The position numbers and the translations under genes are program-made. Source: Pseudomonas sp. v388 (lineage in GTDB: Bacteria; Pseudomonadota; Gammaproteobacteria; Pseudomonadales; Pseudomonadaceae). From it: DNA of 64,000 nt. Positions 62,254 to 64,000 of the stretch are shown here, one piece after another. Below the pieces are notes generated by a model that worked only from the letters and a program-made list of their open reading frames with translations, had not been told where the DNA came from and did no database searches. Numbering within the stretch: position 1 is the stretch's first letter; the number at the start of each line of letters is the position of its first letter. Location of the stretch: positions 284,449-348,448 of the forward strand of contig NZ_RHQN01000007.1 in the NCBI RefSeq assembly GCF_003935425.1, written 5' to 3'.

Positions 62254-62284
62254 CGCATCGCAGTTCAAGGCTGCGATGCGTTTT
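62254..62284 (+). terminator. Intrinsic terminator after the aminopeptidase gene
   Basis: A perfect 10-bp stem CGCATCGCAG/CTGCGATGCG with a 7-base loop is followed by TTTT. It overlaps the last codons of the convergent lipoprotein gene. Confidence 0.88.
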
Positions 62285-62579
62285 CAACCCCTGGCGCTGC
62301 TTTGCGGCAAACGATGATCATGCTCCGGCTGGTGTAGCCCGCAGGATTGAGCCCGAACGGATAATCGCCTGGCTCTTCCACCGCATCCCCGGATTTGGCG
62401 ATGACCTTGTAGCGCCGCGATTCGCAGGCACTGGTGGCCAGCGTGTAGCATTTGTCCCAGGACGATGACAGGCCGGAACAGTTGATGTGGATACCACGCT
62501 TGCCCTGCTTGATCGGCTTGGAGGTCGCGGCGCAACCTGCAATGCTCAGCACCGCCATTGCAATAAAGATGTATTTCAT
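62265..62579 (-). CDS. Small cysteine-containing lipoprotein
   Basis: The 104-residue product has a lipoprotein signal (MKYIFIAMAVLSIAGC, lipobox IAGC). The mature part has NCSGLSSSWDKCYTLATSACESR and a late MIIVCRKA, cysteines placed for disulfide bonds, and a Tyr-Lys-Val strand after them. Similar small lipoproteins occur across Pseudomonas, but no function is known. It is convergent with the aminopeptidase gene. Confidence 0.72.
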   Translation of the reverse strand: MKYIFIAMAVLSIAGCAATSKPIKQGKRGIHINCSGLSSSWDKCYTLATSACESRRYKVIAKSGDAVEEPGDYPFGLNPAGYTSRSMIIVCRKAAPGVENASQP

Positions 62580-62753
62580 TCATTTCCTTAGCTGGCAATC
62601 TTTCAAAACCAGTGCCTGGCCATAATTCGGTATTCATCTACATGTCATGCAACGGCTGTACCGCCAATCTCGATAGCGGGAAGAGCCTGCGCTAAACATG
62701 GCTCAACGGCGAGACAAATGCTAGCACCTTGTAAGGTCTATCAGGCTGACCGG

Positions 62754-63638
62754 TCAGTCAGCCGGCATCAGTTGGGCTTTGCCTGCCGAGCTCAAGGTGG
62801 CACCAATCGACGCTACGATGATCGCCCCGATGGCCAGCCACTGAACCAGAGTGAGCACTTCGTGCAGAAAGACCATGCCTGAGAGTGCTGCAAATACGGG
62901 TTCCAGACTCGCCAGGGTGCCGAATGTGCGTGCCGGCATGCGCGTCAGAGCAACCATTTCCAGGCTGTAGGGCAGGGCGGTAGACAGGATGGCGACGCCG
63001 AGCGCGACCGGCACCAGCGCCAGATCGAACAAGGCCGGCCCGGCATGCACGATACCGATCGGGGCGACCACTATCGCAGCGATCATGACGCCCAGGGCTG
63101 CGGTCTGCACGCCGTTGTCGGCACCGGCCTTCTGGCCGAACAGGATGTATGCCGCCCAGCAAACCCCTGCTCCCAATGCATAGCCGACGCCGACCGGATC
63201 GAGAGACGCACTCGATGCCCCGGCAGGGATGAGCAGGAACAAGCCGATGGCGGCCAGGATCACCCAGACAAAATCGATCGCCTTGCGTGAGGCGGCCAAT
63301 GCGACTGCGAGCGGTCCGGTGAACTCGAGGGCGACGGCAATGCCCAGCGGCACCGTGCGCAATGACATATAGAAGAGGAAGTTCATGCCGCCCAGGGCGA
63401 TGCCGTAGATTACGACCGTGCGCAGTGACCTGGCAGTCAGGCGTGCACGCCATGGCCTGAGGATAACGAGCATGATCAGGCTGGCGAAAACCAGTCTCAA
63501 GGTAGTAGTCCCTTGCGCACCCACAAGGGGGAACAGACTCTTGGCCAGCGATGCGCCGGTCTGGATGGATGCCATGGCGATCATCAGCAGGCAAAGCGGG
63601 AAGATGAATGAAGAAGATTTACGAGAAGTGACAGTCAT
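62754..63638 (-). CDS. rhtA: Threonine/homoserine exporter RhtA
   Basis: The 294-residue DMT-family protein exports threonine and homoserine, as in E. coli RhtA (295 residues). It has ten helices. Family features include MIAMASIQTGASLAKSLFPLVGA, LRTVPLGIAVALEFTGPLAVAL and ILSTALPYSLEMVALTRMPARTFGTLASLEPVFAALSG. No signal peptide is present. It is preceded by a 174-bp gap and no obvious partner gene. Confidence 0.9.
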   Translation of the reverse strand: MTVTSRKSSSFIFPLCLLMIAMASIQTGASLAKSLFPLVGAQGTTTLRLVFASLIMLVILRPWRARLTARSLRTVVIYGIALGGMNFLFYMSLRTVPLGIAVALEFTGPLAVALAASRKAIDFVWVILAAIGLFLLIPAGASSASLDPVGVGYALGAGVCWAAYILFGQKAGADNGVQTAALGVMIAAIVVAPIGIVHAGPALFDLALVPVALGVAILSTALPYSLEMVALTRMPARTFGTLASLEPVFAALSGMVFLHEVLTLVQWLAIGAIIVASIGATLSSAGKAQLMPAD

Positions 63639-63785
63639 GGGGGGGGCAGGGGTCCAGTGAATCCATTGCGATCGCGACCATGATGAGCCAGATCACGGGG
63701 CTGGGCAATATAATGCGCAATCTGGTTGCCTCTATATAGAGGAACCCAACACCGTAACTCTTTTGCCAACCATCTCAATTACCGC

Positions 63786-63813
63786 TTGACGGGCGATTTA
63801 GTTTCTCTATAAT
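63786..63813 (+). promoter_or_regulatory. Upstream promoter of a putative rRNA or tRNA operon
   Basis: TTGACG (63786-63791) and TATAAT (63808-63813) are spaced by 16 bp and followed by the GC-rich TCGCCCC, as in stringently controlled stable-RNA promoters. Confidence 0.72.
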
Positions 63814-63942
63814 TCGCCCCACTTCCGGCGCAGACGGAAACGAAAAAGCCTTGTGATTCAATGAGTTGCAAGAGTTTTGAAGTGAAGGTCAGCGAGGAGG
63901 CAGCGTCGATCCGGTTGATCGACAGCGGTGAGGAAAAAGAGT

Positions 63943-63970
63943 TTGACACGCGGTTGTAACGCTGTAGAAT
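63943..63970 (+). promoter_or_regulatory. Proximal rRNA-type promoter
   Basis: TTGACA (63943-63948) and TAGAAT (63965-63970) with a 16-bp spacer precede TCGCCTCCCGC. An AT-rich GAGGAAAAAGAG lies just upstream, like an UP element. Pseudomonas 16S operons have this TGTAGAATTCGCCTCCCGCT arrangement. Confidence 0.8.
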
Positions 63971-64000
63971 TCGCCTCCCGCTGACGAACAACGCAAACGT

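Larger units (their letters stand above)
63639..64000. other. Intergenic region at the window end, no protein gene seen
   Basis: It contains two rRNA-type promoters (separate entries) reading to the right edge. Short open frames on the minus strand have no ribosome site or family match. No rRNA or tRNA sequence is reached before the edge. Confidence 0.6.

Noticed and set aside
63779-63991. A 70-codon minus-strand open frame
   Set aside because: It covers two clear stable-RNA promoters on the plus strand and has no ribosome site.

Overview
The window looks like a chromosomal segment of a Pseudomonas of the P. fluorescens complex. It is GC-rich throughout, and nearly every gene has a recognisable Pseudomonas family. 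Examples are the SoxR-linked monooxygenase, the six-gene PhaAB-C-D-E-F-G antiporter operon, Ku/LigD, and REP elements of the type found in fluorescent pseudomonads. No rRNA, tRNA, CRISPR array, phage or transposase gene was seen. The right edge stops inside what looks like a tandem rRNA-operon promoter.

Region by region. 1-2.1 kb: the end of nagZ, a cytochrome b561, a DUF4142 protein and a secreted unknown. 2.2-5.3 kb: a translationally coupled ybhP-clsB-ybhN-type membrane-lipid operon. 5.3-12.9 kb: a BdlA-like PAS-PAS chemoreceptor, a solitary iolB with a Gfo/Idh oxidoreductase, a cysteine-poor DksA paralogue, an orphan Tle1-type lipase effector behind an AT-rich stretch, and two small conserved unknowns. 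12.9-19.0 kb: the pha/mrp cation/H+ antiporter operon on the minus strand. 19.1-24.2 kb: transporter, regulator and oxidoreductase genes, soxR with its divergent SoxR-type promoter, and an orphan ssuD. 24.5-30.9 kb: Ku and LigD (non-homologous end joining), an AhpD-like protein, an MFS transporter and a Tat-type aldo/keto reductase. 30.9-40.7 kb: pssA, glpQ, a 2-hydroxyacid dehydrogenase, a CoA-transferase/short-chain fatty acid transporter cluster with its LysR regulator, a small lipoprotein, a LysE exporter and an ssuE-like flavin reductase. 59.2-63.6 kb: a cysteine desulfurase, an Xaa-Pro aminopeptidase, a small lipoprotein and rhtA.

The dominant feature is a 15-gene exopolysaccharide locus at 40.9-58.3 kb, all on the minus strand. 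Read 5' to 3' it is PhyH-type oxygenase, DegT aminotransferase, Wzx flippase, GT2, Wzb-type phosphatase, Wzc-type tyrosine kinase, WbqC-family protein, RfaH-like antiterminator, GT2, GT4, PslG-like glycoside hydrolase, GT4, GT4, WcaJ-type initiating transferase and Wza-type export lipoprotein. It would build a lipid-linked repeat, flip it and export it. No Wzy polymerase is visible. Its long AT-rich leader carries an exact 13-nt match to the ops element recognised by RfaH, with JUMPstart-like upstream motifs. The locus therefore appears to encode its own processive antiterminator, with that gene inside the operon it controls. An intrinsic terminator closes the operon after the Wza gene.

Other regulatory signals read from the sequence are a sigma-54-type promoter with three evenly spaced TGTTGC-N4-GCAACA palindromes upstream of the ssuE-like gene, a SoxR promoter with the diagnostic 19-bp spacer, and an internal Shine-Dalgarno/ATG that could give a cytoplasmic form of the Tat-signal aldo/keto reductase.
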